64,000 bases of DNA from the NCBI GenBank assembly GCA_025201365.1, contig JAIXMF010000001.1, positions 2,790,001-2,854,000 on the forward strand, read 5' to 3'. A program made the translations under genes and the position numbers. The notes under the pieces were generated by a model that was given only the letters and a program-made list of their open reading frames with translations, did no database searches and was not told the DNA's origin. Positions 1-11,986 of the stretch are shown one piece after another. This DNA is from Syncephalis plumigaleata (lineage: Eukaryota; Zoopagomycota; Zoopagomycetes; Zoopagales; Piptocephalidaceae). Positions within the stretch are counted from its first letter, which is position 1, and each line of letters opens with the position of its first letter.

Positions 1-1216
1 TTCTAGGGTTAGATCGCTGAGCAGTTTCTCCACGTTACGCTTCTTCTCCTCCGCCAATCGCTCCTCCTTCTCCTTCCTTAAACGTTCCATCTCTGGTTTG
101 TATTCTTTTTCGTATTCCTCGACACATTTGTCCACTTGAACGAACAACTCGTCCATACCAGCACCCGATACAGCGGATACGCCCACAATCTGTGCAATCA
201 ATATCAATCAGAAATGATAGATTGTATAGGTATCATTGTAAATACTCACATTAAGGCAATTATAGAATTCCTCCAACATTAATGACATGCTTCCGGTTAG
301 CGAAGCCATATATGTGTCGTCCCGAGCATGAACATCGCGTTGAAATGCCTCGAAATCGGTCATCCATTCAACGGCGAAATCGTGCGATTGCACATCAGTC
401 TTATTAAATACTAATAGGAATGGAAGACGCGTCTTGTACAAAATACTAAATATACACGTCAGTCATATTGTATTTATGTGTTTGTTTCGTGCTTCTTATT
501 CTTTGTCAATTATCTACCTGCAGGCATAGAGCATATTGGACATGAATGTAGCAGGACTACTGCAGCGTGGCGTATCAATAACGTAAAGAACTACCGCGGG
601 ATGTGAGGAAGCAATAGCTTCCGTGATAATTGCACCTGATGCTGACCACGTAAATATCTCGATCTGTCCCGGTGTATCCACGAGAACATGACTAATATTG
701 TTCGTATGATTTTAGTATGATCAGCGCATTATATGTCATAGCAATATTACCTGATTTGATCCGATCGTTTCTCCAGCAGTTCAATAACTTGGTCAAATTT
801 TGTAGTAAATAGATTGAGTGCCGTAAGAATACCGCCATTAGGACCCATGTTATACCTGAAGCAAGAAGGTAATTAGTAAATGTGAAATGCAAGTGTGATT
901 ACGGCAGTAGTATACTTACTGTTTCATAACCTCTTTATAGTCGACAGTATCGCGAATATCAATGTTAGGCGTGTAAGGCAGCTCATTGACAGCAGGATCA
1001 AGATTAAGCGTGTAAGGCGGTTGCTCCTTGGAATGTAGATAGGCATTCAAGCGCTATATTGGTTTAACACGATAGTATGCCGCATTAGTGAATAAGTTCA
1101 ACAATAAACTAACTATTAGAGTTATCGTTGCCTACCTGCATCAATGTCGTTTTACCTGATCCTGCCATACCAATCAGAATCAAGGCTGGAGGTGCCTTCT
1201 TCCCTTCATTTGACAT
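1..1216 (-). CDS. GPN1: GPN-loop GTPase 1 (Npa3/XAB1), partial at 3' end
   Basis: Small GTPase needed to assemble RNA polymerase II in the cytoplasm and import it into the nucleus. The start at 1216 opens directly on the P-loop: the first exon (1136-1216, 27 codons) contains GMAGSGKTT. Exon 2 (920-1053) gives [20 protein letters not shown]. Exon 3 (751-855) carries the family-defining Gly-Pro-Asn loop in YNMGPNGGI. Exon 4 (518-691) has the G3 motif [15 protein letters not shown]. Exon 5 (250-445) has the NKTD guanine-specificity motif. Exon 6 (to 189) has [16 protein letters not shown], then a charged coiled region, and runs off the window edge. All six exons join in frame with GT-AG introns of about 60-80 nt. 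Exon boundaries were inferred by eye from splice sites and family conservation. The C-terminal tail is not in the window. Confidence 0.95.
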
Positions 1217-1376
1217 ATTGATTGTTAGTTGTCGTAATAGAAGCACTTGTTAATCGTGTTTAAGAAAGTTCAAAACTGAAAACGAAGGAAAAAATAAAGG
1301 AAAACAATCGAAGAACGGATGATTCAGCTTTATTAATCACATCAGCACACACTCTCGATTAAGCATGTCACCATAT

Positions 1377-2187
1377 TCATTCGCGCTTAGGTTCAAATTT
1401 GAAAGCGCCTGGTAACAGGCTATCCACCGATTCTGTCTTGAAATCGCCTTGCTCATTCGCTAGATGGACCTTTTGCGTAAGACCGAATTCCGACATGAAT
1501 TGTCTGATTAATTATAGTTGTTGTGATAATAAAAGATTAGCATGAGATAGGATCGGAATGCTTGCATTCTTGGATACTTGCCGACAAATACCACAAGGAG
1601 CAGAGAATCCCTTATCGTAACTGTTAATAAATAATGTTAGATCGATGATAACACATGCTGCGATAGTTTAGAATATGCTTACGTGGCCACAGCTAAATCT
1701 GTAAATTCATGCTCGCCTTCGCTCTGTGATACTGGAGTTGTTAGCTGTCATGCTAGATAGATTGCATCAAGAATAGTTCATACCACTGCTTTGACGTAGG
1801 CTGTTCTTTCCGCGCAAATAGTAGCTCCTATAGAGTGGAATAAGTATGTTTTCTCGATAATCAAGTAGTTTACACTCGATGATTGCCGCAATACTTACCG
1901 TAGGATCCATTTTCAACATTGCAGCCTATAGATACAGTTATTAGCATGATAGTAGGTAGTCAATAAAAAGATATATATATATATATGCATTATCGCGCTT
2001 ACTTGCCTGTGTAAATTCGACCGCTTTTACCTAGTAAGGCTGCGCCAACTCGATAGTTACTGTAAGGACAGTAAGCACGGTCACGCACTGTAATCCCGCA
2101 AAAGTTAACGCTTATCTTTCGTTGTGTTGTCTACTTACTCTCGAGTGCAATCTTTACAAGTTCGGAAACCTTGTCGCTTGAAGCCAT
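1377..2187 (-). CDS. Cytidine deaminase
   Basis: Zinc-dependent deaminase of the pyrimidine salvage pathway, converting cytidine or deoxycytidine to the uridine form; normally a small soluble tetramer. The gene is split into several very short exons. The start at 2187 gives MASSDKVSELVKIALE. The catalytic Cys-Ala-Glu motif reads GATICAERTAYVKAV near 1790-1850, and the second zinc-binding motif reads SAPCGICRQ near 1570-1600. The last exon ends with a family-like VDSLLPGAFKFEP and stops at 1377-1379. The usual second motif is SPCGACRQ, so this copy has Ile for Ala. It is convergent in layout with nothing: the 3' end lies only 160 bp from the GPN1 start. The family is certain; the exact exon joins in the middle are less so. 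Confidence 0.88.
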
Positions 2188-2732
2188 GATAATAATGTCA
2201 GAATAATACGATAAAGTATCACTGGGTACAGATAGTAGGAAAACTTGGAAAGAAGTGATGAATGTGAGCAATGAGGTGACGTTGTAGTTGCAGTGGTAGT
2301 AGTTACAAGCATGGCTATTGTTATAGCGCTAAGGGTCAAAATGACGTGTACCACCCGTTATTCCAGAATGATTAGAGGACTGCACGAACAGGATAAATTT
2401 CAATGTAATGTGCGCATGTACATATCATATGCTACTAGCGTATGTTACTACAAACGAGTTTATTGTAGCACCCATGCCCATTCACCATGACTTCTTAGCA
2501 TGCCCTCTCTTCAACTACAGGACTACAGGCTTTTATGGTGTAACACTGAGCAATGATACTTGAATAGCATCCACGCTTCTTCTTCTTCTTCTTCTCTTGT
2601 CGTATTCGTATTGTTTACAGTCGGTTTTATTCCTATCAAGTAGTGTATCATTTATTACTTGTCAATCTTTCAGCATCAGCAACAAAGAAAACTGTTGAGC
2701 AACAATTGTCGCATGTTATTAATAACCTTATC
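2188..2732. other. Divergent intergenic region with CTT repeat
   Basis: This spacer separates the cytidine deaminase start (minus strand) from the RhoGEF (plus strand), so it should hold both promoters. It contains a (TTC)n run near 2577-2595. The plus-strand stretch 2643-2732 can be read in frame with the RhoGEF and may include an upstream exon or 5' leader; a plausible acceptor (CTTTCAG) lies at about 2665-2671. No tRNA or other gene is visible. Confidence 0.5.
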
Positions 2733-5700
2733 ATGCAACCGGAGTATCCCGCTAATCAAAGCTCCTCTACTGAAGGATTGCCAGATACAAACGTGTCCAT
2801 TCTTCATGAACAGGATCAACGTTCTTGCAGGATACGGAAACATTTGTCCCACAGCATAACAGTGTAGCTCCATCGGATCATAATCAACTGGAAGCATTGG
2901 TTTCCGAGCAGACAACAACCCAAATGGAACAGAACGATGACGACTCGGATGCACGGTCAACTCATCAAACCAAACCGCTTTTAGTTTACACGATAGACGC
3001 GGATAGTCGTATTACCAGAACAACCACATTCTTAACATCCAATGCTTCCGATGTCATTACACGTTATAGCAGTGATATTTCACACGTTAGCTGGACGAAT
3101 TCATCTGTCACGGAGAGTATAGTGCAAAGTAGCGATGCAACAAGCAAAAGTTTATCGATGATGCCCGAAGAGCAACAACCACCCGATAATCCGGGTAGCA
3201 TGACTAATGATGATATAATAATGCGAGTAAGCAATCTCAAGTGGAATCCTCGTATATGAATATGATAGGAAATCGTGCATTGAAACATAGAGCAAGTGAT
3301 TCATCAATTCAAACTATAAGCAGCAATTATTTTGGCATCAATGATGGCGTCTACGTTTCCAGTCGGAATATGCATCCACTTCAAGTATTCAATGAGAATG
3401 ACAACAAGATGACGCCAGAGAGGAGTGCCAGTATATCACGGTGAAGAAGAGTATAGAAGAGGATTATAACAACATATCTCTATTGATTGATTCACCATTG
3501 AATCTTTCCCGATTTTCTAATGTTCTATCTCATTATCAAAAAACTATTCGTGAGCAATAGTAATAATCGTGACCATCATCATTCAACAAAAGATGCCCTA
3601 CACAATTCAGATGAGCAAATGTCGGTTTATCCGGCATTATTATCCACAATAGCTAGCGCGTTCCGTGAACAGATCCCATTGAGAACACATTATGTGAATT
3701 CGGTAGAGTATAAGAAAACGTTTAATGGCTACGACGCCGTGGACACTTTATGCCTCATCACCGAGACAAGCAATCGTACCCTTGCGCTGCTCATCGGTCG
3801 AGCTCTTGGTGCTCAGCAATTTTTCCGTGATGTCATATACGAGCATCGATTACGTGATAGTCAAATGAAATATACGAGCTTTGTAGCAATAATATCGTAG
3901 AAAGCATAGTAGACGTTGATCATGCATTGCGAGATTATCGCATAATATGCATCACAACGACGACAACAATGACGACGATGATGATCATAGTGACAACTCA
4001 TCGATTATACCTACTAGATCGAAATCGGTATCCTCAACATTAAATACACTACCGAATGGTATATTTACATTGCTTACTGACTGCTACTCATCTACATGTT
4101 CACGTGACGCGCTTTGCTATAGTATATACTGTCCACGTCGATTGGAGCAGCAAGCCAGAGTGAAAATGCGATTAGCTGGCGTATTGGAGCGTGCCACTAC
4201 TCAATCGGACAGGATTAGCGTGACCACGCCTACATCGTGGATCGAGTCTGTGCCAAAAGAGATATCCGATATGGTGTCAAAGGAGGAGCAAAAACGACAA
4301 GAAATCATTTATGAGATTGTATACACGGAACATGCATTTGTCGAGAACTTGGAGACACTCGAGCGTCTTTACATAGAACCGCTTCGCTTTGCCAACATTA
4401 TTCAACATCATGCGGAATTGGAGGAATTCATTACTCGGGTATTCCACAATATATCAAGTGTCCGACAAACGAGTATGGTATTTGTACAGACGCTAATAGA
4501 ACGACAAGAGGAAAAGGCGGTAGTAGAGCGAGTTGGCGATATATTCCTTAACTATGTCGACAACCTTGAATCATTTGCATCCTATAGCACTTACCATCGT
4601 TATTCCGAATACTATTTGAATCTGGAATGCAAAGGTACAAACAATTATCGGAATGGCTAAGAGAACGTGATGAACTATCAACGACGCATAGGCTTTCGAT
4701 TCAACATTTTTTGGCACGACCCTTAACGCGATTAGCACGATATCCACTGCTTATTAGGGCATTGTTAAGAGCGACACCTGTAGGACATCCGGACAAAAGT
4801 GATCTAGTACATGTATTGCGTAGGATTCGCACATTAATGAAAGATATCAACGCCGAAGTAGATCGCTCCGAGAAATGCGTTCATTTAATTGAACTAAACG
4901 ACAAGTTACACGATAGTCCAAGTGAACAACAGGATTTAGATCTACTAAATCCGCAAAGACAACTAATTCACAAAGGAATACTAAGCGTACAAACTGCTAC
5001 AGATCAAATAGAAGTGGTCGCCTACTTGCTCGATCACTACTTACTCCTTGTAAGGAAGCATCAATTAGGAAACACCGAAGGTTACGTCGTGTATGAAAAG
5101 CCCATTCCATTAAGATTGCTAGTCATCACCGTAACTAATGAACCGAGAATGAACGATGGCCTATTTGCATCGATCTCGCCCTTTTCCAATCGAAGGAGTA
5201 AATCGCAAGAGATGAATCATATAATTACAATTAGATGTATTGGTCGTGCCAACACGGAGATTCGACTGATTGCACCATCTCATGCGGAATGTTGCGAGTG
5301 GCGTGATAAAATTGAAATGCAATGCCAAGTGACATCTTCCTCGCAATCTATATTTGACGTGATACCACTTTCAAATGATGATTTCCCTGGTAAATCGCGT
5401 ATTAATTGTGTCACAATGCTAGGTAAGTGTAAATTGGTTCTAATAATTACGTTGTAGTAATGCTAACACGCTATATTATTATTTCATCAAAAGACGAGGG
5501 TAGACTTATTATTGGCACTGATGATGGTGTCTACGTTAAAATTGGAAGCAATTCAGTCATTATGACTAAAAAGTTGAATCTGGACAAAGTGCATAGAATT
5601 GAGGTGCTTGAGAGTTATAATTTAATATTGATATTACACGGTTAGTATAGTATGATCCAGCTACTTAATACTTTGTCATTATTAACTTTATTGTATAGAC

Positions 5701-6646
5701 AAAAATGGTACATTGACATCCTATTCCATGGACCATCTTCTATCTTCCGGAGGAGAAGAGGCAGCGGCGACAGCACAGAATGGACGTAAACTTCGAACAA
5801 AAGTATCCTTTTTCAAGGCGGGTACCTGTCTGAATCGTACATTTGTATGCGCGGTGAGATCTCTACTACTCTATTCAACGATTGAAGTCTTGGAACCAAT
5901 ACCGATTGCCAGTGGTAGACGAAGAACATTTGATTTATTTTCATCCAATAAGGATAAATTGAAAACCTACAGAGCAAGTATATCGATCGAGTTTACATGA
6001 ACGACACATTACTAATACGTATATATGTATGGTTAAATCTTGTAGGAATTCTACGTATCTAGCGAGTCATCATCTATTCATTTTCTAAAGAATAAACTAT
6101 GTCTCGCATGCAAGAATGGATTCATGATTCTCGATTTGGAGACCAAGGACACTATATCGCTATTGGATCCAGCCGACACTAATCTAAACGATGTACTACT
6201 ACGACGAGATGATCTTCACGCCATTGCTATATTCCGTATGAAAAATAATAGCTTCTTACTTTGCTATAATGAGTTTGCCATTTTCGTGGATAAAAAGGGA
6301 CGACGCTCGCAATTGGACTCACGTATAACATGGAGGGAGAACCGTCGGCATTTGGTGAGTTATGCATTATCACAGTGGAATAGACTACTCATACTTGATG
6401 TCAATAGCAATCGATGATCCGTATATAGTGGCATTTAGTGCAGACTTTATTGAAGTTCGCCATGTAGTTACAGGCGAGTTGGTGCAGATTATAAAGGCGG
6501 GAATACTGCAAAGCGTCAATATAGATGCAAGCATAATACAATGTGCAACTATGAATGATGACGATGATGGGTCTCAGCGTATATTTCAATTAGTACGGAA
6601 TCCTCAAGAAGTAAAGGACAATATTACGATCGAGGCATCTAGCTGA
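2733..6646 (+). CDS. Rho1 guanine nucleotide exchange factor (DEP-DH-PH-CNH), Rom2/Tus1-like
   Basis: Activator of Rho1, the GTPase of the cell-wall integrity pathway. In order: a Ser/Thr-rich N-terminus (about 2733-3560); a DEP domain near 3640-3890 (REQIPLRTHYVNSVEYKKTF, then FNGYDAVDTL); the Dbl-homology exchange domain from about 4280 (EIIYEIVYTEHAFVENLETL) to 4880 (FLARPLTRLARYPLLIRALL); a PH domain about 4950-5330; and a C-terminal CNH domain from about 5390 to the stop at 6646, split by introns at about 5641-5699, 5976-6046 and 6355-6407. The first 2 kb must be read across about eight frame changes, almost all at short homopolymers and almost all equivalent to one missing base (near 2830, 3220, 3440, 3885, 3938, 4628; one extra A in the A6 run near 3540). 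The protein is coherent on both sides of each, so assembly error is likelier than decay. The exact start is uncertain. A polyadenylation signal AATAAA sits at 6701. Confidence 0.85.
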
Positions 6647-6896
6647 TGTTGTTGAATTCACCGATATACTTTATTTATGATGTATGTTATTATAGAGCAG
6701 AATAAACTTTAATCTATACCTGACATTCTAATATGTATAATCGTAGTAAATGTATGAACAACTAGTCCATCATGTCATTATCAATGATGAGTGGAGGAGC
6801 GAAGAGGATAAGCTGACGTCAAAAGCATTGTTGTGATTTTTTGTATCCTTTTTCTTCATTCGTCATCACTACTGTACTTTCCAATCTTTGTTTACA

Positions 6897-7881
6897 ATGA
6901 CCACTACTGAGAAGAATCCACGCGGCATCCCCAAGGCACTCTTTGTGGCAAGTGCAAACAGTTGTAGTGACATTGTTGTTCAAGGATTGTAGTATTTACC
7001 AGCTGTTTAGGAGGATGTTAGCGCTTTCTTCAAGAACGTGAAGGATCAACGGAAGCAGGTCTACGTCTATTACAGGAAGTTCTAAGGTAATATAGTTATG
7101 CCTATGGAGAATTGACCGATCTACCATGTCTAACTGGCTAACCGATATTGTATCTAATGTATGTGCGTGTGCTATTTTTTCCTTGCCTACATAGCAAATA
7201 TCGTTTTATGGAAAGCAGTATGCAACAGCGTAAAAGAAGTTTACTAAGTAAGATTCCCGAAATAAAAAAGACACTCGAGATGGCTCAGTATTTAGAGGAG
7301 AGAAAGGTAACTAGCTGTCTAGTAGACGGGCTATCATGCTAACACATCTACAAATTGATTAATAGACAAACGAAGTGACCGATCCAATGTCGGTGCAATA
7401 CGAGCTACACGATACATTGTACGCTCGTGCACTCGTGCAGCCACGCGACACCGTTTACCTTTGGCTTGGAGTAAGTAAGATATGCTTGGTTAGCGGGACT
7501 ATAGCACAGTTGGATGGTAGTAATAATGGTAACATTCTATTTTATAGGCTAATGTTATGTTGGAATATCCAATTACTGAGGCCATCACCATGCTTACTGA
7601 AAAGTTGACGGCAGCTCAGCTCAAGTTGTCGCATACTGACGAGGATTTAGAATTCCTTCGTGATCAAATTACAGTTACCGAAGTTAGTATCCTTACCCGT
7701 AGATATAAGCCTATAACATGATAGGTAGTCGAGTAGTATTGTGTGTGTGTGTGCCATACTAGTTACTAGTATTATTCCTTGACTAAACATTTTAGATACA
7801 GCACGCGTTTACAACTGGGATGTAAAAGCTCGCCGTCAAACCGGTGGTGGTTCAAGCGGTGTAGCATCCACTTCAAATTAG
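6897..7881 (+). CDS. Prefoldin subunit 3 (VBP1/Pac10)
   Basis: Alpha-type subunit of the prefoldin hexamer, which hands nascent actin and tubulin to the CCT chaperonin. Six exons: 6897-6947 (MTTTEKNPRGIPKALFV), 7011-7086, 7195-7306 (KYRFMESSMQQRKRSLLSK), 7366-7470, 7548-7686 and 7796-7881. The hallmark VYLWLGANVMLEYPI lies across exons 4-5, LEFLRDQITVTE near the end of exon 5, and NTARVYNWDVKARR in exon 6. Coiled coils flank a central beta region, as usual for the family, and the length (about 190 aa) is typical. Intron 1 begins GCAAGT, a GC-AG intron. In exon 2 a frame change near 7050 (CAACGG, apparently one A short) is needed to read TEAGLRLLQEVLR. Polyadenylation signal AATAAA at 7986. 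Confidence 0.9.
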
Positions 7882-10527
7882 CTTTGTTTTGTTGCATTCC
7901 ATGCTAGCGATACCGGATCGTTACAAGTACGAGCACAAGCACAGTCATCATCCTTCTAGTTTCTAATTTTTTATTATCTATTTGGAATAAACCTGACGGA
8001 ATGATGATGGTATAGTGGTCTCGACACTGACCATGAGAATGATACGTATAGGTTCAGTTACAAATATACATACATATATGTGTGTGCGTGTATGAATGTA
8101 TCGATGAATAGAGTATGAATGCTATATGGTGATACATTATAGAAGTTTTTATCGACCATGTAGCCACATGTTATCACTAACCTGAATTAACCGTTCCATT
8201 CATAGTAAAAAACAGGGATTGGCCCTGTTCAATGAACGAACATAAGAATGAAGGTATGAGATAGGGTCGCGTGAACAAGTTGCCACGCTAGCACAGGGCA
8301 TCCAATTATCTTCGATGAGCATGAACTTGTACAAAACGCTTTTTCATTCATTGTGTATACAAATTACTCTTTTATGACTACATAACGATATAAGCATGAT
8401 TTATTCTGTATGCTGTAGTAGTGGTAGTAGTAGTAGCTCCGTTGTACCATGCGTATTTACTTTGAGACTTCATGCGGTTGGACAGCCAAGTACACAACAT
8501 GTACATACAACACGTACACACACGCGCACACGCACTCTCAATACTTGTATCCATCTGTCATTGATGACCATGTGTGTGTGTGTTGTGTGCTCTCTTACAC
8601 ACATTCATCGACCTGAACTAATATGCTTACTCGTTTAGTTATTGCAATCTATGCGATATGCTACGTATTATGAATAGGATATGCCAATGATAGCAAGTGG
8701 CTAGAGTACAAAGAATGAATGAATGAATACACGACTCGATAGGTTGTCATTTCCTTTTTCGCTCTAAAATGGGTGAACATTCCATGATATCCCAGAGTAG
8801 TAAGACGTATATCTACACATCTATACATGTCTATATACTATCTACTTACCGCTCGCCTATTTTGGTTATATTGACTCGCACATGTCTCCGCTATTCCTAC
8901 AAACATAACATTGGCGTGGTGGCAATGTGCTGTTATGTATGCGTGAATGTGCGGGTGTGAATGTAACTGGATGCTGATGATAATGATGATGATGTCTCTC
9001 CTCATGGATGGCACATTGTAAGCGTGCATCTCCGTTAAGAGTGGAGAAAGAGAGAATGATGGTAAGCGTGGTAATGTATTCATCCATCCACACACACACT
9101 CAACCACACTCACTCATATACTTGATCTGTTCTGATTTTACTGTTGTTGTTTCTGTATCCGCGCACTTTTCTCCGCTTCATCTTTCCATCTTACATTCGC
9201 TTCTTAATTGACGCTAGTCTTCTGGTTAGTTGGTTGGTCTATTATACTTTATCGAGTGTAGCCAGCTCATTACTTTAGTTCGTTTCTATTACTTTTAATT
9301 ACCCTTTACTTCGCTCTATATTGGTTGTAATCACATTGCGGTTCTGCATCAATAGCAGTGATCATTTTCCTTCTTTAGTTTACAGACCAAATTACTGCGC
9401 AATTACACTTGTTGTTTCATTAGTTAAAAGGTGAGTAATTCTATGGTTCACTCTATGTATATGTGTATAGTTGCTTTACTATTATCATTATTGCTGTTGC
9501 TACTTTCTTGACTGGACTGCGGCAATATCATGTTTATGAGATATACAATTAGTCATATTGGTATCAGTTGTGTTTATACGAGCGTGTAACCATATTGTAT
9601 GCACTTTTTCGTTGTCGTCTACACCTGCATGTCCATGTGGATATACATAACATGGAGCTGCATAGATAGAATGGCAACAATGATATGCTCTCATGAGTTA
9701 TGATATGTGATGGACATTACCGTCTTTATTATACACACTATTCATATGTAACGCTATCCTGTTGTAGTGTGAGGATGACTTTCTCTTGTGATGCCGAAAT
9801 CGAACAATTGAAGAGGCGACAATAGTGTTAATTAAGAATGTGTACAGGTGTACAGGTGTGCGTCTATATGTATGTGCGTGTATATGTGTATGTGCGTGTA
9901 TGTGCGTGTATAGATTGGCATATGCTTGCTATAGTAGTAACAAATAGAAAGGGTACTCGTCGTTGTTCAATATAATGACTCGGCGTGTAACCATGAGCCA
10001 GAGTCAACGAATTGATGATGATGAATAGATCAATGTACAGATAGGATAATGGCTAGTTTAGACAACAGAGCTATGACGACAAATAGGGTAGTGTATTCTA
10101 GAGGATATGCCAGTAATCTAGTCATTATTACCGAGATGGATAGGATACTGTCTACACGATAATACACGTAAAAATGACTGCTACTATTCGAGAATGCTAT
10201 GTGAATGCGTAATTTATTACCGAATGGTCAATGATGTGATGCGTGTATATGTACATATGTTATGCGTATCCTTCTATCCTGTATTAATGTACTCCAAGGA
10301 TCATTAATCCTGTTTACCTGCAGCTTGAATCCCTCGCTCTCGCTCTCACTCTCTCACTCTCTCACTCACTCTCATTATAGTCGCGCTCTACTCTTTATAT
10401 TTACATCCCAACTAACTGATTGTTCTTTACTCTCGCCGCATGCCTATCTGTGCCACCTATTATAATTCCCCTTTGCTCCTTTTTTCTAAACTACTAAAGG
10501 CGAATCCATTCTAATATTTCCCCTCGT

Positions 10528-10735
10528 ACACACACACACACACTCTCTCTCTCTCTTTTGCACTCTCGCACACGTACACACATTCTTTTTTCGCGCTCTC
10601 ATATTCTTTCTATCTATCTATCTATCTATCTGTTTGTTTGTTTGTTTGTTTGTCAGTCTCTCTTTCTCTCTGTTTGTTTGTTTGTTCGTTCGTTCGTTCG
10701 TTCGTTCGTTCGCTCATTCATTTGTTCATCACCGC
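10528..10735. repeat. Compound microsatellite (AC/TC/TATC/TTTG/TTCG)
   Basis: Adjacent simple repeats in one block: (CA)n, (CT)n, (TATC)n near 10610-10630, (TTTG)n near 10632-10655 and again 10670-10685, then (TTCG)n near 10685-10715. The shift from TTTG to TTCG suggests a point change that later spread by slippage. Nothing else is encoded. Confidence 0.85.
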
Positions 10736-10981
10736 TTACTTTACGTTGATCTTTTCTCGTTTAACGCTAGTTGTTGTGTTACATTTATCGCTGTTTGTAT
10801 ACATCTACACTGTATTGATTGTGTGATATAGAGTTATAGTATACCTTTTACTGACTCTTATATCCTCACTCTTGCAGTCGTCGTTATTAAGGGTGGGTGA
10901 ACTTGGCGCTAACTATAATGCATTATATATACACATACACATATACATATACACGTATAACATGGTGACTTTTCTGGTGTA

Positions 10982-11013
<32 letters not shown>

Positions 11014-11042
11014 TGAATGATTCATCATCATCATCATCATTA
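10982..11042. repeat. Trinucleotide repeats (ATT)n and (CAT)n
   Basis: About ten ATT units at 10982-11013 followed after a short gap by five or six CAT units. Pure simple repeat in the spacer upstream of the phosphatase gene. Confidence 0.85.
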
Positions 11043-11986
11043 TATCCATTGATGTATATACAATAGCGTATTCATCTACTTGTAACTATCTTCGTTAATA
11101 TCGATGCTAGTATACATTTCGCACCTCGTCCATTATAATGATGATTAAAGAAAGATAATGTAATGACATTAGCATATAATAGTGTCCTACTATCATTATA
11201 ACACAAGACTGTTGACAATTACAGCAGTTATTATTGGCTGCCTCGCACCAATACTGGTTTTTCCTTCTGAGTTGTACACAATACAATAGAAGTGACTGAA
11301 CGGTCTGGGCAATGTGTTACAAATTCGTATGATGCATGGATGTGAATGGCTTCCTCTTCCCTTTGAAGTGTTGCCGCCTTTTACGTCCACAGATGTATAG
11401 GCTATGTTGATATCCTATCTCGGTTTTATTGTCATCATCATTTTGCGTATACATACAATAGAAACACCATTAGTATTTTGTACGAGTATTCGTTCAAGTA
11501 AAAAATCTTGTTTGTTTCCAATTGTTGCCGCACTGTTACTGCATGTGGACCTCAGGTTTTCTGTTACCACGTGTACATTGCGGTGCTGTGGCAGGACAAA
11601 CAGGATGCATGTGTGGAATAATGATGATCCGCATAGTATTGTCACAAAGCGTGATTGATATTTATAGCGGCTTGTCAAACACATTATTGTTACTGCTACT
11701 GTTACTATTGCCGTTGCTGTTTCTTTCATTCTCTCGCTCACTCTTACTCTAGTCGTTTATCGGAATTGTTCATTTATATCTGTCAATCTATCTGTCAATC
11801 TACTGTCAACTAATTACTCTTATTCTGCTGTCATTAGCTAAACACTCGGTTATTATCATTATCATCATTATCGGTTTGTCTACGGCTTTAGCTACGCAAA
11901 CCACGTAACGGCAACAACGACGAATACGTTGTTTTTATTTTCTTTTTTATTTGCGACTCTATTATTTTACTATCATCACCATCATT

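Larger units (their letters stand above)
7882..11986. other. Long microsatellite-rich spacer, no convincing gene
   Basis: About 4.1 kb without a credible coding exon. It holds scattered (GT)n/(AC)n runs (8570-8590, 9090-9110, 9860-9910), ATAC/ATGT stretches, and from about 10330 a strongly pyrimidine-rich plus strand. Open frames here are translations of simple repeat and show no domain. The last part is probably the promoter and 5' leader of the downstream phosphatase gene; an unusually long transcribed leader or a non-coding RNA cannot be excluded. Confidence 0.6.

Noticed and set aside
2733-4660. Programmed ribosomal frameshifting to explain the many frame changes in the RhoGEF
   Set aside because: The breaks lie at varied short homopolymers without a common slippery site or downstream structure, occur in unrelated genes and nearly always equal one missing base. 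Assembly error explains them more simply.
8838-10831. Several 60-90 codon frames in the spacer before the phosphatase gene
   Set aside because: They translate microsatellites (for example runs of FVRS from TTCG repeats) and have no conserved content.
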